DNA of 64,000 nt from PLA3 sp964592235 (GCA_964592235.1 CAZQCF010000009.1:65287-129286), one strand, 5' to 3'; numbered from the stretch's first letter, positions 17,096 through 27,212 are shown. Numbers and translations: made by a program. The notes: a model not told the origin generated them from the sequence alone.

Positions 17096-18022
17096 TCACG
17101 CGGCCGATTCGTCGCGGGTGTGATTCACCAATTGGTTTACCGTCTCGCGCAGCAGGGCATTCCCGCCAAAGGTCATTCCCAGCTTCATGATCTTATCGAC
17201 GGCGATCTGGTTCTTCGGTGATGCGGCGCTGCCGGTGATCGTCGCGTGGCTGCCGCTCATCTCGGCCGCCAATTTGGCCACGGTGTAATCCGCCACGTAT
17301 TGGTCGTAGCAATTGAACGCCTGCCCGCGGATGTCCTTCTCGGGCGCGGTCAGGAGAATCTCCACGGCCTTCGCCACGTCGGCCGCGTGGACTTCCTTGC
17401 CGCCGCGCTCACAAAGGACCGACTCGCCGTGCGTGACGCGCCGCACCAGGTCGTACCATTTGCTCCGTTGCGGCGGGTGCGCGATGCCGTAAATCCCCGT
17501 CGGCCGTACGGCGCAGATCGGCCAACCCTCGCCGAGGCCGAAACTGTGAACGAACTTCTCAATCGCTGCTTTGTGCGCGCCGTAGTGCGAAGTCGCCCAA
17601 AGCGGATGCGTTTCATCCAGCGGTCGATCGGGGAGGATGACCTCATGCACGGCGCAGGTGGAAATGAATATGAAACGCGGCACGCCGGCCGCCCGCGCCG
17701 CGCGCATTAGCATGAGCGAGCCTGTCAGGTTGAGGCGGATGAACTCGTCGAATCCGGCGTCCGCCGCCGCGCGAAAGCCTGTCCCGGCAGCCCGCGCCAG
17801 CGCGCCATGGACGACGGCATCGACCCCGCGGCAATAATTCGCGAACCCGTCGACATCGCCCAGCCCGCTGTCAACCCATTCGATCGCGCCGGATGCGTTA
17901 TCGAATCCGGATGCGTCGGACTCGGCCCGGCGCCAGCAGCGCAGCGCGTGGCCCGACGCGGCGAGGCGTTGAACAATGTAACGGCCGAGAAAGCCCGTCG
18001 CACCGGTGACGGCTATGCGCAT
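17096..18022 (-). CDS. NAD-dependent epimerase/dehydratase (extended SDR)
   Basis: 308 residues. The Rossmann motif TGATGFLGRYIVQRL (residues 5-19) binds NAD(P), a Ser/Thr-rich strand FIFISTCAVHE follows, and HYGAHKAAIEKF carries the catalytic Tyr-x3-Lys. PTGIYG after it is also typical of extended SDRs. Sugar-nucleotide or ketone substrates are usual, but none can be named. The gene starts four bases after the stop of the transglutaminase-like gene, so the two are one transcription unit. Confidence 0.88.
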   Translation of the reverse strand: MRIAVTGATGFLGRYIVQRLAASGHALRCWRRAESDASGFDNASGAIEWVDSGLGDVDGFANYCRGVDAVVHGALARAAGTGFRAAADAGFDEFIRLNLTGSLMLMRAARAAGVPRFIFISTCAVHEVILPDRPLDETHPLWATSHYGAHKAAIEKFVHSFGLGEGWPICAVRPTGIYGIAHPPQRSKWYDLVRRVTHGESVLCERGGKEVHAADVAKAVEILLTAPEKDIRGQAFNCYDQYVADYTVAKLAAEMSGSHATITGSAASPKNQIAVDKIMKLGMTFGGNALLRETVNQLVNHTRDESAA

Positions 18023-18026
18023 CGTG

Positions 18027-19556
18027 TTAGTCCTCGACCTTGATGACTTCGATCTTCAGGCGGCCCATCAGCGGCATGAGCGACATCACCGATTGCGCCA
18101 GAGCCTCATCGTTCAGCGGGATCAGCGACAGGGCGATGTGGGTCGGGTCGCAGTCGGTCTGGCGCATGGCGGCGTCGATGTCCACCCATTGACCGCCGAT
18201 ATAGACTTGAGTCCACATGTGATAGCCGAAGGCGCTTTCGGCGCCGTCGGGCATCTCGCTCCACGGAATCTGCACGATGCCGCCGACCCCGCGCGACGGA
18301 AGGCCCGCCGCCCGCGCCAGCGCCGCCAGCAGTACCGCGTGTTCGCTGCAATCGCCCGTTCGCGTCTTGGCCACTTCGCTCGCCGTGGCGAACCCCACGT
18401 CGAGGCTCTTGTTCTTCACATAGGTCGTGACGTATTTCCGCAGCGCGTCGGCCTGCTCGGCGGGCGACGTCGCATCCTTCACCGCGCGCTTCGCCAGGCG
18501 CTTGATTCGAGCGTCGCCTGTGTTCACCATCGCCGAGGCCTGAAGGTACTCGGCCATCGCCTTCTCGGTGGTTGCCTTGCCGGCATCATCGGCGGCTGTC
18601 TTGCGAATCTTCTTCCAATCGAGTCGGCGGATCGTCAGCGTTGCCTCATGATCGTTCACGCGCTGGAACGTCTGCATACCCGTGTCCGGCATGTCGGGCA
18701 GCGCGTCGCCATCCGCGGGCACGGTCAGTTTCAGCACCACGGATTTCGCCTTGTCCGGGATCTTCTTGTCGGCCGCCACAAACGTGCTGAAGAACATCTC
18801 CGGCCCCTTCAAGCCGTCGCCTTTCAGGGCCTCCTCCTTCGTCGATTGAACGATGCGCACTTCCATGAACCCGAGGTTCATGTTGGAGATGATCGGCTTG
18901 GCTTCTTCGTCCACCCACATCGTCGTCTGCACCGGCACCTGCATCTGGAGCGTGCTGGTCACGCGAAACAACTCGCGCGGCGTTCCACGCACGTCCACTT
19001 TCTCCTTCTTCTCCACGTTGAACGTGACTTCCACCGGGCCGTCCGCGCGGACCGACGGCTCGTACGTCTTCACCGTGAACTTCATCCCCGGCTTGATGCC
19101 GCGCTCGCGCTGTTCCAGCAGCAGACCCCATGCGAATTTGCACTCCGGATCGAAGTCGTATGTATTCGTGTGCTTCGCGCCCATCTGATCGGTCACGAGC
19201 GTAATTTTGCCGTCGGCCACCGTCCCTACCTGCTTCACTGGCATCTGTCCCATGAGCATTTCGCTCTCGAAGCCCAGCGGCTTGCCGTCCAAGGTCTCCC
19301 GATAGCGCTGATCCATCGTGATCTTGATGTTTGCCGGGCCGCGCGAAATCTCCACCGTCATCGCCGTGCGTGTGCGCATCTCGTCGCCAACCCGTTCCTG
19401 CGTCGAGTGCATGTGGCCGCAACGCTGCCCCTGCATCTCCACGACGTACCACTCGTCCTCCGCCCGCGGCGGGGCCTCGGAGTCCGACCGGGGACTTGCC
19501 TGCAGCGCCGCAGGTGCCAGACACAACCAAGCCAGGATCAGGCGTTGAATGCTCAT
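18027..19556 (-). CDS. Exported transglutaminase-like protein
   Basis: 509 residues. An N-terminal signal peptide (LILAWLCLAPAALQASP) is followed by about 320 residues of mostly beta structure and a transglutaminase/protease-like core. Its catalytic triad is visible as GDCSEHAVLL (Cys), FGYHMWTQVYI (His) and QWVDIDA (Asp). Such domains in bacteria usually hydrolyse or crosslink peptides or act in cell-wall processes. ATG at 19554-19556 has GGGAGGG ten bases upstream; the longer open frame to 20003 overlaps a divergent gene and is not used. It is followed directly by the SDR gene. Confidence 0.85.
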   Translation of the reverse strand: MSIQRLILAWLCLAPAALQASPRSDSEAPPRAEDEWYVVEMQGQRCGHMHSTQERVGDEMRTRTAMTVEISRGPANIKITMDQRYRETLDGKPLGFESEMLMGQMPVKQVGTVADGKITLVTDQMGAKHTNTYDFDPECKFAWGLLLEQRERGIKPGMKFTVKTYEPSVRADGPVEVTFNVEKKEKVDVRGTPRELFRVTSTLQMQVPVQTTMWVDEEAKPIISNMNLGFMEVRIVQSTKEEALKGDGLKGPEMFFSTFVAADKKIPDKAKSVVLKLTVPADGDALPDMPDTGMQTFQRVNDHEATLTIRRLDWKKIRKTAADDAGKATTEKAMAEYLQASAMVNTGDARIKRLAKRAVKDATSPAEQADALRKYVTTYVKNKSLDVGFATASEVAKTRTGDCSEHAVLLAALARAAGLPSRGVGGIVQIPWSEMPDGAESAFGYHMWTQVYIGGQWVDIDAAMRQTDCDPTHIALSLIPLNDEALAQSVMSLMPLMGRLKIEVIKVED

Positions 19557-19704
19557 GAGGATTGAACCCTCCCTTTCCACCGTGACGGCGCACGGCCTGC
19601 GAACGCGTATTGGTTGGAGAGTATAACGAGCCGCGTCGGCGGGGTTCCCGCGTGGCTCGGCGCGACTTGACGCCGCACCGAGGCCCGCTAAAGTGACCCG
19701 CGTC

Positions 19705-20328
19705 ATGCACCTTCCACGCGGTCGCATCGCTGCTGCCCCCGTCATCCATTCTCGGCCCATCCGTCCCATCGTAATACGAGTCTTCATGCCGGCCCTGTTT
19801 GCCGCGGGTTGGGTGGCGAGTCTGGGGCAGACGGGCTGCTCGCGACCGATCCCGCCCGAGACCGCGACGACGAGCGAGATCAACGAGGCCGACCGGGAGT
19901 ATCTCTGGGACGCGACCTTGAGCGTGCTGCGGAAGATGGATTTCCAGCCCGATCGACAGGACCGCGCGCAGGGCGTCATCACGACGCTACCGACGACGAG
20001 CAAGCAATGGCACGAGCCGTGGCGGCAGGACGTGAAGGGCGGTTACGAGCTGGCGCAGGTGTCGCTGCACACGATTCGCCGGCAGGTCATGGTGCGCTTC
20101 ATCCGCGAGGGGTCTTGGCGCGTCGAAGTGCAGGTCGATGTCTATCGGCTGAACGTGCCGGAGTCGCAGATCACGACCGCGTCGTCGGCGATTCAGTCCT
20201 TCAGTGGCGTGTTGCCGACCACCGAGGGCACCTACCTCGGCGGCGAGCAGGCCGCGCGCGACTGGACGTTTCTCTATCGCGACGGCGCGATGGAAGATCA
20301 CATTCTCAATCGCATTCTTAGTGAATGA
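19705..20328 (+). CDS. Hypothetical lipoprotein
   Basis: About 207 residues. A hydrophobic stretch ending in LGQTGC gives a lipobox, and the mature part (SEINEADREYLWDATLSVLRKMDF...GVITTLP) resembles small planctomycete lipoproteins with an alpha/beta core. No enzyme motif is present. The start is uncertain among 19693 (GTG), 19705 (ATG) and 19786 (ATG); the last would give a normal-length lipoprotein signal. It is divergent from the transglutaminase-like gene. Confidence 0.65.
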   Translation: MHLPRGRIAAAPVIHSRPIRPIVIRVFMPALFAAGWVASLGQTGCSRPIPPETATTSEINEADREYLWDATLSVLRKMDFQPDRQDRAQGVITTLPTTSKQWHEPWRQDVKGGYELAQVSLHTIRRQVMVRFIREGSWRVEVQVDVYRLNVPESQITTASSAIQSFSGVLPTTEGTYLGGEQAARDWTFLYRDGAMEDHILNRILSE

Positions 20329-20414
20329 GCTGTCCGCGCGCCTCCTCTTGCGCACCGATCAGCCACGATCCTCGTTCACCCGACTTCGACAAGTGACTCA
20401 ACGCAGCGCGCAAA

Positions 20415-20444
20415 GAAAGCCCCAGGCAATGGCCCGGGGCTTTC
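20415..20444. terminator. Bidirectional terminator hairpin between convergent genes
   Basis: GAAAGCCCC and GGGGCTTTC form a stem with an 11-12 base loop. Pyrimidine runs (ctggtttt on the plus strand, ctttg on the minus strand) follow on each side. It lies between the convergent lipoprotein and serine protease genes. Confidence 0.75.
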
Positions 20445-20480
20445 TGGTTTTCGGCAGACACGAGTCTTTCGATCCGTTGG

Positions 20481-23400
20481 CTACGGCGCTGCCAGGAGCA
20501 GATCGACGAACGGCTGAATGTCGGCATCGGTGACGCCGCCGCCGCCCGACGCGTCGCTGGCGCACAGTTCGTGTTGCGTCGCGCCGCCGGGGTTGAGCAC
20601 CGTGGCCGTGAACAGGGCGACGTCGCCGCCGTTTACGTCGCCGTCATTGTTGACATCGCCCAAAGTCACGCCCACGCACGTATCGGGGACGATGGCCCAG
20701 ATCTCGATGTCGTCGATGTTCCAGCCCTGGTAGGTGACCGAGGTGTCGGTCGGACCGATGCCCCAGCGCAGATAGACTGTCGGCTGATTGTCCGCGCCGA
20801 GCAGGTTGTAGCTCTGCTGCGTCCACGCCTGCTCGCTGAACGACGAGCCCGCGTGCGTCCAGACCGGCGTCCAGGTCGTGCCGTTGGTCGACATCTCGAC
20901 AAAGGCCTTGTCGTACGTCGCCGACTCGATGCCCAGCCAGCGGCGGAACTTCAGCTTCACGTTCATCAGTCCCGTGCAGTCGATCGCCGTCGTGGTCAGC
21001 CAGCGCGTCGGTGACAGGCTGTTCGTGTAGCAGCCGATCAGGTTGTAGCCGTACACGTTCGAGCCGGTGAAGCCGCTCGTCGGATTGAGCCGACCTGTGC
21101 CGCAGGTACCGCCGCTGTTGTCCGGCACGCCCCACGCCCAGCCGTTCCCATTCGGTCCGCTTCCGCCCGGCCCGGCATCGGCCGACCAGCCCGGATTGGT
21201 ATCCAGCGGCCAGCTGTAGACCAGTTGCGGCGGGGCGCAGCTACCTCCGCCCGCGGCGATCTTCAGTTGCCAGCCGTCCAGTGTGCCGACGTCGGCGCCG
21301 GCGTTGTCGGAAACGCGCAGCGTCCAGGTGCCCTGCACGTTCTCGCCGATGAAGTCGGCCAGCACGCCCGGGCCGTCGGGGTTGGTGACGCCGTCGTCGT
21401 ACAGCCGGTGGATGTCATCGGCGCCGCCGCCGGTTCGATTATGCAGGCGCACGATCGTCCCCGCGGGCGAAATCACCTCCACAATCAAATCGCCGATGTA
21501 GGTGTGCGTGATATCCACCTGCACGTTCACGTCACCGATGCAGTAGGTGTCGGTGACGTTGACCGTGCTCGTGATCGTCGCATTGTCGTTGATGTTCTGC
21601 GGCACGTCGGTGGCCGTGTAGGTATAACGGCCCACGTCGAGCTGCACGGCGCGGGTCGTGTTGCCGTTGTTGCCGCCTGACAGGTTCGTGAAGCTGACCT
21701 GGCCGTTGTACAGGCCCGCCGCGAGGCTGTTCGCCGCCGCGGAGTAGCCGATCGTGACGGCCGCGTTGTCGCCGGTGCCGTTCAGGTTGACGTTGACCGG
21801 GCCGGCGCCGCCGTTGATCGCGATCCACGGCTGATTGGCCGCGATCTGAATCGTGACGGGCGTGGGCTGGGTGCTGGTCAAAGTATAGACTTGTGTCGCA
21901 TTAAACGGTCCACCGACCGGTCCGCCCGCCGAAAGCCCGTTGGCCGGCGTCGTGTTGAAGCCGGTCTGGCCGACCTCCAGGGTGTGAATGCGATCCATGG
22001 TGAGGTTGTTGGTCGTGTCCTCGAAGCGAACGGTCGTGACATATACGCCGGCCGGAAGTGCCGCCGCCGAGGCATCGAGCGTAACCGCGACGCCGGCGGA
22101 AGGCCCGCCCGCGGGCACGGTTCCGTTGAGCGGGCCGGGGCCGCCGTTGAGCAGCAGCGGCGCGGTACCGCCGCCGAGGATGCTCACGGAGTAATTCGCG
22201 GCGTTGGCCGTCTGGTTGTTGATCGAGTAATTCGTCGGATTGTTGGTGAACGGCCCGCCGAGAATGCCGATGTGGGTCGTGCCGGTTGTCGGGGAGACGC
22301 TCAATCCGCCGCTAAGCAGCGTGTCGGTGTTGAGCGCGCCGGTGTTGGTCGGATCGAGCCAGTCGGACAGGCGCGTCGCCGCCGTGCCGTTGCCGGTCCA
22401 CGAGCGCCAGATGCGCCCGTAGCAGTCGGAGAGGTTGTCGCCGGTCTGTCCGCAGGCGGAGGCTCCGCCATGGAGCTGACCGATGACGCGCTTGAACTCG
22501 TCAAACAACGGCGAGCCGGACGAGCCGGGTTCGGTGACGGCGAGGGACCAGTAGACCTTGATGTGCGTGCCATCGCCAGGACCGGGGAAGGGGGAACAAC
22601 CCCAGCTCGATCCGTGCGTCGGGCGATCAGGCCGCACGGCGATGTCGTAAAGGGTAATTCTCTTTTCGTCTGTATTCGGGTGGTGGATGCACGATCCGCT
22701 GGGCGGGAAGCGATCCTGACGATCCCAACCCGCAAAGCCGACGTTCCAGGCCGGATTGGGATTGGCCGTCAACTGCACTAGCGTGAAATCCGATACCGAT
22801 GCGGCCGATCGGAACGTCGAACCGCTCTGATTCATCGTGAGGACGCCGTCACCCGGCTGGCCGCTGGCGGGGCTGCCCGGCGGTCGACAGAAGGAGTTCT
22901 GGTAATTCCAGAAGACCACGAGCGACGCGGCGTTCCCGGAGTTGATGCCGCAGTGGTTGGCGGTCATGAAGTACGGCACGAGATTGTTGGACGTGTTGTT
23001 GACCATGAACCCGGTGCAGAACGTGCTGCCGCCGGTGGAAATGACGCCCACGGCCTGAATCTGATCGCGCCAGGGATCGCCCTGCGGGCACATCACGTCG
23101 ACGTTGCAGGCGCCGGATCGCGGCGCGGCCAGGTCCTGCAACTCCGGCGGGATCATGAACGGCCGATAGCCGACGTTGACTGATGCAAGCTCCAGTTCGA
23201 GCAGCGTGGCGAGCGAAGCCGGCACGGTGACTTCGATCATGATATCGCCGCCGGCGACCGGGGGCGTCCAGAGTTCGCCGTGATCGGCGTTGTCTTCATG
23301 CGTGTAGGGGCGCAGCACATGACGCATATCGAATGAATAGAGCATCAGACGCCCGCCCTCGGGCATGACAAAGCGCGAAAATCCGAGGTTGATCGAGACG

Positions 23401-23756
23401 GCATCCTCGACGGAGATGCGCAGCCGCCAGAGCAGCGTGTCGGCATCGAGCTGCTCCCAGAGGCCGTCGGTCTGTGGGGAGAGATGGACCGGCCGCGGAA
23501 TGGCGTAACGCGGCGCGCCGCCCTCCTCGGCGAGCTTGTCGTCCTCGGCGAGGACGGCGTTCAGGTCGAGCGCGGGTTGGCGGACCTGCTGCACGATGTC
23601 GGCCGGCAGCGCGGTGCGCTCCTCAACGGTAGGGCGATAGGTGTCCGGTTGCGACCAGGGGGCAATTCGATTCTGGGCCGATGCGACTGCGGCACACGCC
23701 AGAACGGTCAGCACGGCGGCGCGCCACGGCGCGCGGACTCGGCGATTGCGGGACAT
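20481..23756 (-). CDS. Large secreted trypsin-like serine protease with P domain and dockerin-like tail
   Basis: 1091 residues from the ATG at 23754-23756 (AAGGAA seven bases upstream). It has a signal peptide (residues 1-27, AAVLTVLACAAVASA) and a propeptide-like region to about 215. The S1-type protease domain carries His268 (MTANHCG), Asp323 (VSDFTLVQL) and Ser413 (TEPGSSGSPLF), with many Cys as in lysyl-endopeptidase-like enzymes. Two BACON-like beta modules, a proprotein-convertase P domain (HTYIGDLIVEVISPAGT...VQGTWTLRV) and a jelly-roll domain follow. The end is a dockerin-like calcium-binding pair (LGDVNNDGDVNGGDVALF and VTDADIQPFVDLLL). Probably an extracellular, surface-attached protease. 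Confidence 0.92.
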   Translation of the reverse strand: MSRNRRVRAPWRAAVLTVLACAAVASAQNRIAPWSQPDTYRPTVEERTALPADIVQQVRQPALDLNAVLAEDDKLAEEGGAPRYAIPRPVHLSPQTDGLWEQLDADTLLWRLRISVEDAVSINLGFSRFVMPEGGRLMLYSFDMRHVLRPYTHEDNADHGELWTPPVAGGDIMIEVTVPASLATLLELELASVNVGYRPFMIPPELQDLAAPRSGACNVDVMCPQGDPWRDQIQAVGVISTGGSTFCTGFMVNNTSNNLVPYFMTANHCGINSGNAASLVVFWNYQNSFCRPPGSPASGQPGDGVLTMNQSGSTFRSAASVSDFTLVQLTANPNPAWNVGFAGWDRQDRFPPSGSCIHHPNTDEKRITLYDIAVRPDRPTHGSSWGCSPFPGPGDGTHIKVYWSLAVTEPGSSGSPLFDEFKRVIGQLHGGASACGQTGDNLSDCYGRIWRSWTGNGTAATRLSDWLDPTNTGALNTDTLLSGGLSVSPTTGTTHIGILGGPFTNNPTNYSINNQTANAANYSVSILGGGTAPLLLNGGPGPLNGTVPAGGPSAGVAVTLDASAAALPAGVYVTTVRFEDTTNNLTMDRIHTLEVGQTGFNTTPANGLSAGGPVGGPFNATQVYTLTSTQPTPVTIQIAANQPWIAINGGAGPVNVNLNGTGDNAAVTIGYSAAANSLAAGLYNGQVSFTNLSGGNNGNTTRAVQLDVGRYTYTATDVPQNINDNATITSTVNVTDTYCIGDVNVQVDITHTYIGDLIVEVISPAGTIVRLHNRTGGGADDIHRLYDDGVTNPDGPGVLADFIGENVQGTWTLRVSDNAGADVGTLDGWQLKIAAGGGSCAPPQLVYSWPLDTNPGWSADAGPGGSGPNGNGWAWGVPDNSGGTCGTGRLNPTSGFTGSNVYGYNLIGCYTNSLSPTRWLTTTAIDCTGLMNVKLKFRRWLGIESATYDKAFVEMSTNGTTWTPVWTHAGSSFSEQAWTQQSYNLLGADNQPTVYLRWGIGPTDTSVTYQGWNIDDIEIWAIVPDTCVGVTLGDVNNDGDVNGGDVALFTATVLNPGGATQHELCASDASGGGGVTDADIQPFVDLLLAAP

Positions 23757-23990
23757 GGTCAGGTTCCTTGCAAAAAAAGACAAAGTACTCAACGCGACGC
23801 CTTTCAGCGCGACTCGCGATGGACTCGCCGCATTCGGGGGGAAGGGAAGTGCCGAGCGGAAAGCCCACTCCATTGCCTCATTGTATCGAATCGCGGCCGA
23901 GACGTGCAATCCCGGCAAGGGAATGGTCGTCGGAATTCCTGCGCACGGAACCGAGCGGGCGACGGCGAGCCAGGCCCCCTGCAGGTTGCT

Positions 23991-25472
23991 TCAATCCCGC
24001 GGATCGTGTTTCTTGCGTACCGGCAGCGGTCTGCGAGCGGCGCGCGATGGAAACGTCAGTCGAACCTGCGGATCATGACGCAGGCCCGCGCGGGGATACT
24101 CACCCGCGCGATCCCACAGGTAATAGACTGGCGGCTCACCCAGCACCTGGCGAAACGTCTGCCCCAGTTCGTCGGGGCTTCGGCCGCGCAGGCGAAAGCC
24201 CTTGGCGCTGTGCGTGACCTGCGACCAGCCGAGGATGGTGTCGACGACGAGCCGCCGCACGCGGGGATATTTCTCAATCTGTCTTGTAAAGGCGTCGCTG
24301 AAGGGGTCCAGCTTCAGCCGGCGCAGGCGTTCGAGGATGGCCAGCCGCCCGCGCGGCAGCGCGCACTGGCCGACGCGGCGCATCCCCGCGCGCTCGAAGA
24401 CGGGGTTGACCGTGCCCATGGCGGCGAGGCACTCAATGAATCGCACGCCGACCAGCGGCAGCGTGCGCCGCACGAACACGTGCCCCAGCCCGCAGCCGCG
24501 CACGTCGGGGTGCATCACCAGCCGCCGCAGGACGCGCAGCTCGCGATTAAGCCGGCGCAGGTTCCGCACGAATCGGCCGCCCGTGGATTGGTTTCGCAGG
24601 GCCAATTCCATCGGCCCGTGCGCGAAGACGAGGATGCCCAGCGGCTCGCCGCCGGGCTGCTCGCGCAGGAGAAAGACCTTGTCGACGAAGCCCAGGCCGT
24701 CGCGATGGCGATAGTGCATGGCGGAAAAGAGACTGTAGTCGCGCACCGAGCCGGGTTCGACGACCAGCCGCCGGTGCAGCGAAAAGCGTCGCGGGCAGGG
24801 CGCTCGGGTCGCCGCGCGGGGCGATCCGTTGCCCAGGCGCACAAGCTGATCGGGTTGCAGATCGTCCAGGAGGTCTTCGTGGGCCGTGGCGACAAAGAGC
24901 GTCAGGCTGGTGCGGCTGACCAGCTTGCGCAGGTTGAAAGCCAGCGCCCGGGCGAGGCGGCGGTGCAGGATCGCCGTGAACTCGTCGCAGAGGATCGGCG
25001 CGGGTGCGGGGCAGCCGACGGCCCGGCCGATGGCGCGGGCCAGCGCGGCGCGGAACCGTTCGCCGTCGGAGAGATCCTCCGGCGAGCGCACCCACAGGCG
25101 CGGCTCGCCCAGGCCGCAGGCCGTGAGGATGCGCATGGCCGTCGCGAGCGGTTGCCGCGGGGCGATGAGATCGATGACGCAGCGACGTCTGTCGAGTTTC
25201 TCGCGGTCGACCCAGGCAACCCGCCCCAGCTCCTCGGCGAGGGCGTTCAGAAGGCTGCTCTTGCCCGATCCGCTTGGGCCGACCAGCGCGGTGATCGTGC
25301 CGGGCCGGCACGCAATTCGCAGATCGTCGGCGACGGAGTTCGGCGGTTCGTGCGGCGGAATGCCGAAATCCCAGCAGACGGCGCGCTTCCGCGGCGACAT
25401 CGGTGTGACAGCCGGCTCGCGAATGACGCGCAGGCGCAGTTCGGCAGCGGTGGATTCGGTTCGTTCGTGCAT
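23991..25472 (-). CDS. ABC-type ATPase fused to an acetyltransferase-like domain (COG2401-type)
   Basis: 493 residues. The N-terminal half is an ABC ATPase: Walker A GPSGSGKSSLLNAL, signature LSDGERFRAALARAI, Walker B PILCDEF and switch His in VATAHEDLL. The C-terminal half (from about residue 250) is GNAT-like with RRLVMHPDVRGCGLGHVFVRR, the acetyl-CoA-binding loop, and MGTVNPVFERAGM. This architecture matches the COG2401 family, found in archaea, bacteria and phages, of unknown substrate. No permease gene is adjacent, fitting a soluble role. The start ATG at 25470-25472 has GGGAGGG seven bases upstream; the open frame reaches 25526. Confidence 0.88.
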   Translation of the reverse strand: MHERTESTAAELRLRVIREPAVTPMSPRKRAVCWDFGIPPHEPPNSVADDLRIACRPGTITALVGPSGSGKSSLLNALAEELGRVAWVDREKLDRRRCVIDLIAPRQPLATAMRILTACGLGEPRLWVRSPEDLSDGERFRAALARAIGRAVGCPAPAPILCDEFTAILHRRLARALAFNLRKLVSRTSLTLFVATAHEDLLDDLQPDQLVRLGNGSPRAATRAPCPRRFSLHRRLVVEPGSVRDYSLFSAMHYRHRDGLGFVDKVFLLREQPGGEPLGILVFAHGPMELALRNQSTGGRFVRNLRRLNRELRVLRRLVMHPDVRGCGLGHVFVRRTLPLVGVRFIECLAAMGTVNPVFERAGMRRVGQCALPRGRLAILERLRRLKLDPFSDAFTRQIEKYPRVRRLVVDTILGWSQVTHSAKGFRLRGRSPDELGQTFRQVLGEPPVYYLWDRAGEYPRAGLRHDPQVRLTFPSRAARRPLPVRKKHDPRD

Positions 25473-25787
25473 GCGTGGCCCTCCCGTGTGCCCTAACATA
25501 AACCGAACCGAGCCTAGCAAAGTCATTGCGCGGAGTCAATAATTTGCAATAATCGGGTGACATGGTTTGTCACCGCGGTTGCAATCTCATGGCTGGTGGG
25601 GAATTAGGAACGGGGTGTCCTGGCGGTTTTGGCAATGAGGGGGCAGAAAACAAGAATAAGTTCAAAGGGTGGGCACGGCATGCCCATCGAATCCTAACCG
25701 CACAGCAAATTGCCGTGGGCAGTCTCAGGCCACCTTAAATGTCGTATTGAGCTTAGCGCCGCACACTCGCTGGGCGTCGGCGGATGG

Positions 25788-26714
25788 TCACCCCGTGCTA
25801 TCAAAAAAATCCATGTCGACTTTTTTGACGACATATGTATCTGCAGCAGCGACGCCAACGTTGTAATCAATCATCAACTCAGCGAGTTCGTCGCCGTCGA
25901 TGAGTCTTACCTTGACAGCTGCCTCCCTACCTGCGCGTTCCGCTCCGTCTGTGAAGGTGCCGCTTGTAATAAACACACCCTTGGTGGCTTTTTTTCGCAT
26001 GAGCGAACCCACAAACTTATCGATGTCGCCAGGTCCCACGGTATTTTCCCATTTCTTGGCCTGGACATATATCATGTCTAATCCAAGCCGGTCCTCACGG
26101 ATGACTCCATCGATACCCTCGTCACCACTTCTTCCCGTGACTTCAGCGCGATCGAGTTGACCGCCACCGTAGCCCATCGCGACAAGAAGCCGAACGACCA
26201 ATTGTTCGAAGAATCTTGGTGATCCTGCTCGGACTCGCCGCAAGAGGTCATCCGCGAGCGTGTCGCGAAGCTCCTCGTGAGCTGCTTCTAATTGTTCCTC
26301 GGGCGTGATATCAGGATTGATGGCCAATGCAGCGTGGTCGCCGCTCCCTCCAACAGCGGCCAGCGTCTTGTTTTTCTTGGATCTGAACGCCTCAAATTCG
26401 GGAAATTGCGTGAGGAAGCTGTTGTCTATCCGCGGCGGATCTTGTTCGAGTACCTCCGAACCGCGGGGGGCGATTCTGAACTTCCCACGACCGGTTTTCT
26501 CGAGAAGCAAACTCTTGCTCAAGTATGTCATCGCCCAAGCAACACGGTTGTATATCCGTGTTTGGCCACTCGGCAAGAGTGAGTTGCGCTCGTCCTCACT
26601 TAACTTCATCTGCTCCGCTAGCGAATCAACAGCTTCGGGCAGCGAATGCTCTTTGCCATCGCCAGCGATTCGCAGAAGCGGAAGCATGAATTCTTGATAG
26701 CCGGGAATTGCCAC
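25788..26714 (-). CDS. mrr: Mrr-type restriction endonuclease (orphan, type IV-like)
   Basis: 308 residues, close to E. coli Mrr (304). It begins with an N-terminal winged-helix domain (VAIPGYQEFMLPLLRI). The C-terminal PD-(D/E)xK nuclease carries MGYGGG, SGDEGIDGVI (catalytic Asp), IYVQAKKW (Q-x-K) and GVFITSGTF. Mrr proteins cut modified DNA without a cognate methylase, and none is seen here. The GTG at 26712-26714 is chosen because it matches the family start and has GGAG five bases upstream, although the frame is open to 26879. Codon use is less GC-biased than the neighbours, which suggests transfer. Confidence 0.9.
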   Translation of the reverse strand: MAIPGYQEFMLPLLRIAGDGKEHSLPEAVDSLAEQMKLSEDERNSLLPSGQTRIYNRVAWAMTYLSKSLLLEKTGRGKFRIAPRGSEVLEQDPPRIDNSFLTQFPEFEAFRSKKNKTLAAVGGSGDHAALAINPDITPEEQLEAAHEELRDTLADDLLRRVRAGSPRFFEQLVVRLLVAMGYGGGQLDRAEVTGRSGDEGIDGVIREDRLGLDMIYVQAKKWENTVGPGDIDKFVGSLMRKKATKGVFITSGTFTDGAERAGREAAVKVRLIDGDELAELMIDYNVGVAAADTYVVKKVDMDFFDSTG

Positions 26715-27118
26715 GGATTCTCCAATACTCCGATCAATGCCAGAAACTGGTGTTGTCGTTTGTATAAAGCAGCTTGCTCGGCCAGCGTCTTCGGGAGTAC
26801 GCGGGCCGATTATATGCGGCGTGGCCGCATTCAGCCGATGTAGGCAACTGAATCGGCGCTGTGTCTGCTTTCTTATCACCGCGTTTTCGTGTCATGTCGG
26901 CGGAGTTTAATAAAGACCGGGCGGTGGAGGCAAACGGTCGGTACGGGTAGAGATCGCATCCCGATTTCACAGGCTGTCAGCCTGTGCCACACCAAACTTC
27001 ACCTGCGCCAAACCGCCGGTACGCTTCGCGAGGGCGGTGCGGTTTGCGCGTGGATTGTCATCGCATCATTCGGTCGGTCGACACGGCCGACCCAATCTAC
27101 AAGCTGCTTAAAATCCCC

Positions 27119-27212
27119 CGCTCCCTTTCAGGGAGAGGGTTGGGGTGAGGGTGAATCCTTCCGTCTTAACGGCTTTACCCCCTCACCCGGCCTCTCCCCC
27201 AGGGGGGAGAGG
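27119..27212. repeat. Paired ctcccttt...gggagaggg / gggtgaggg repeat blocks
   Basis: Blocks 27119-27154 and 27176-27212 contain related text in inverted orientation (ccctttcagggagagggttggggtgaggg and its complement-like partner). A third copy lies at 51871-51911. Non-coding. Confidence 0.7.

Noticed and set aside
18006..19565. Long plus-strand ORF of 519 codons
   Set aside because: It is the antisense shadow of the transglutaminase-like gene, with His/Arg-rich nonsense composition, caused by high third-position GC.
23484..25496. Plus-strand ORF of 670 codons
   Set aside because: Antisense to the ABC-ATPase/GNAT fusion gene and to the start of the protease gene; no recognisable domain.
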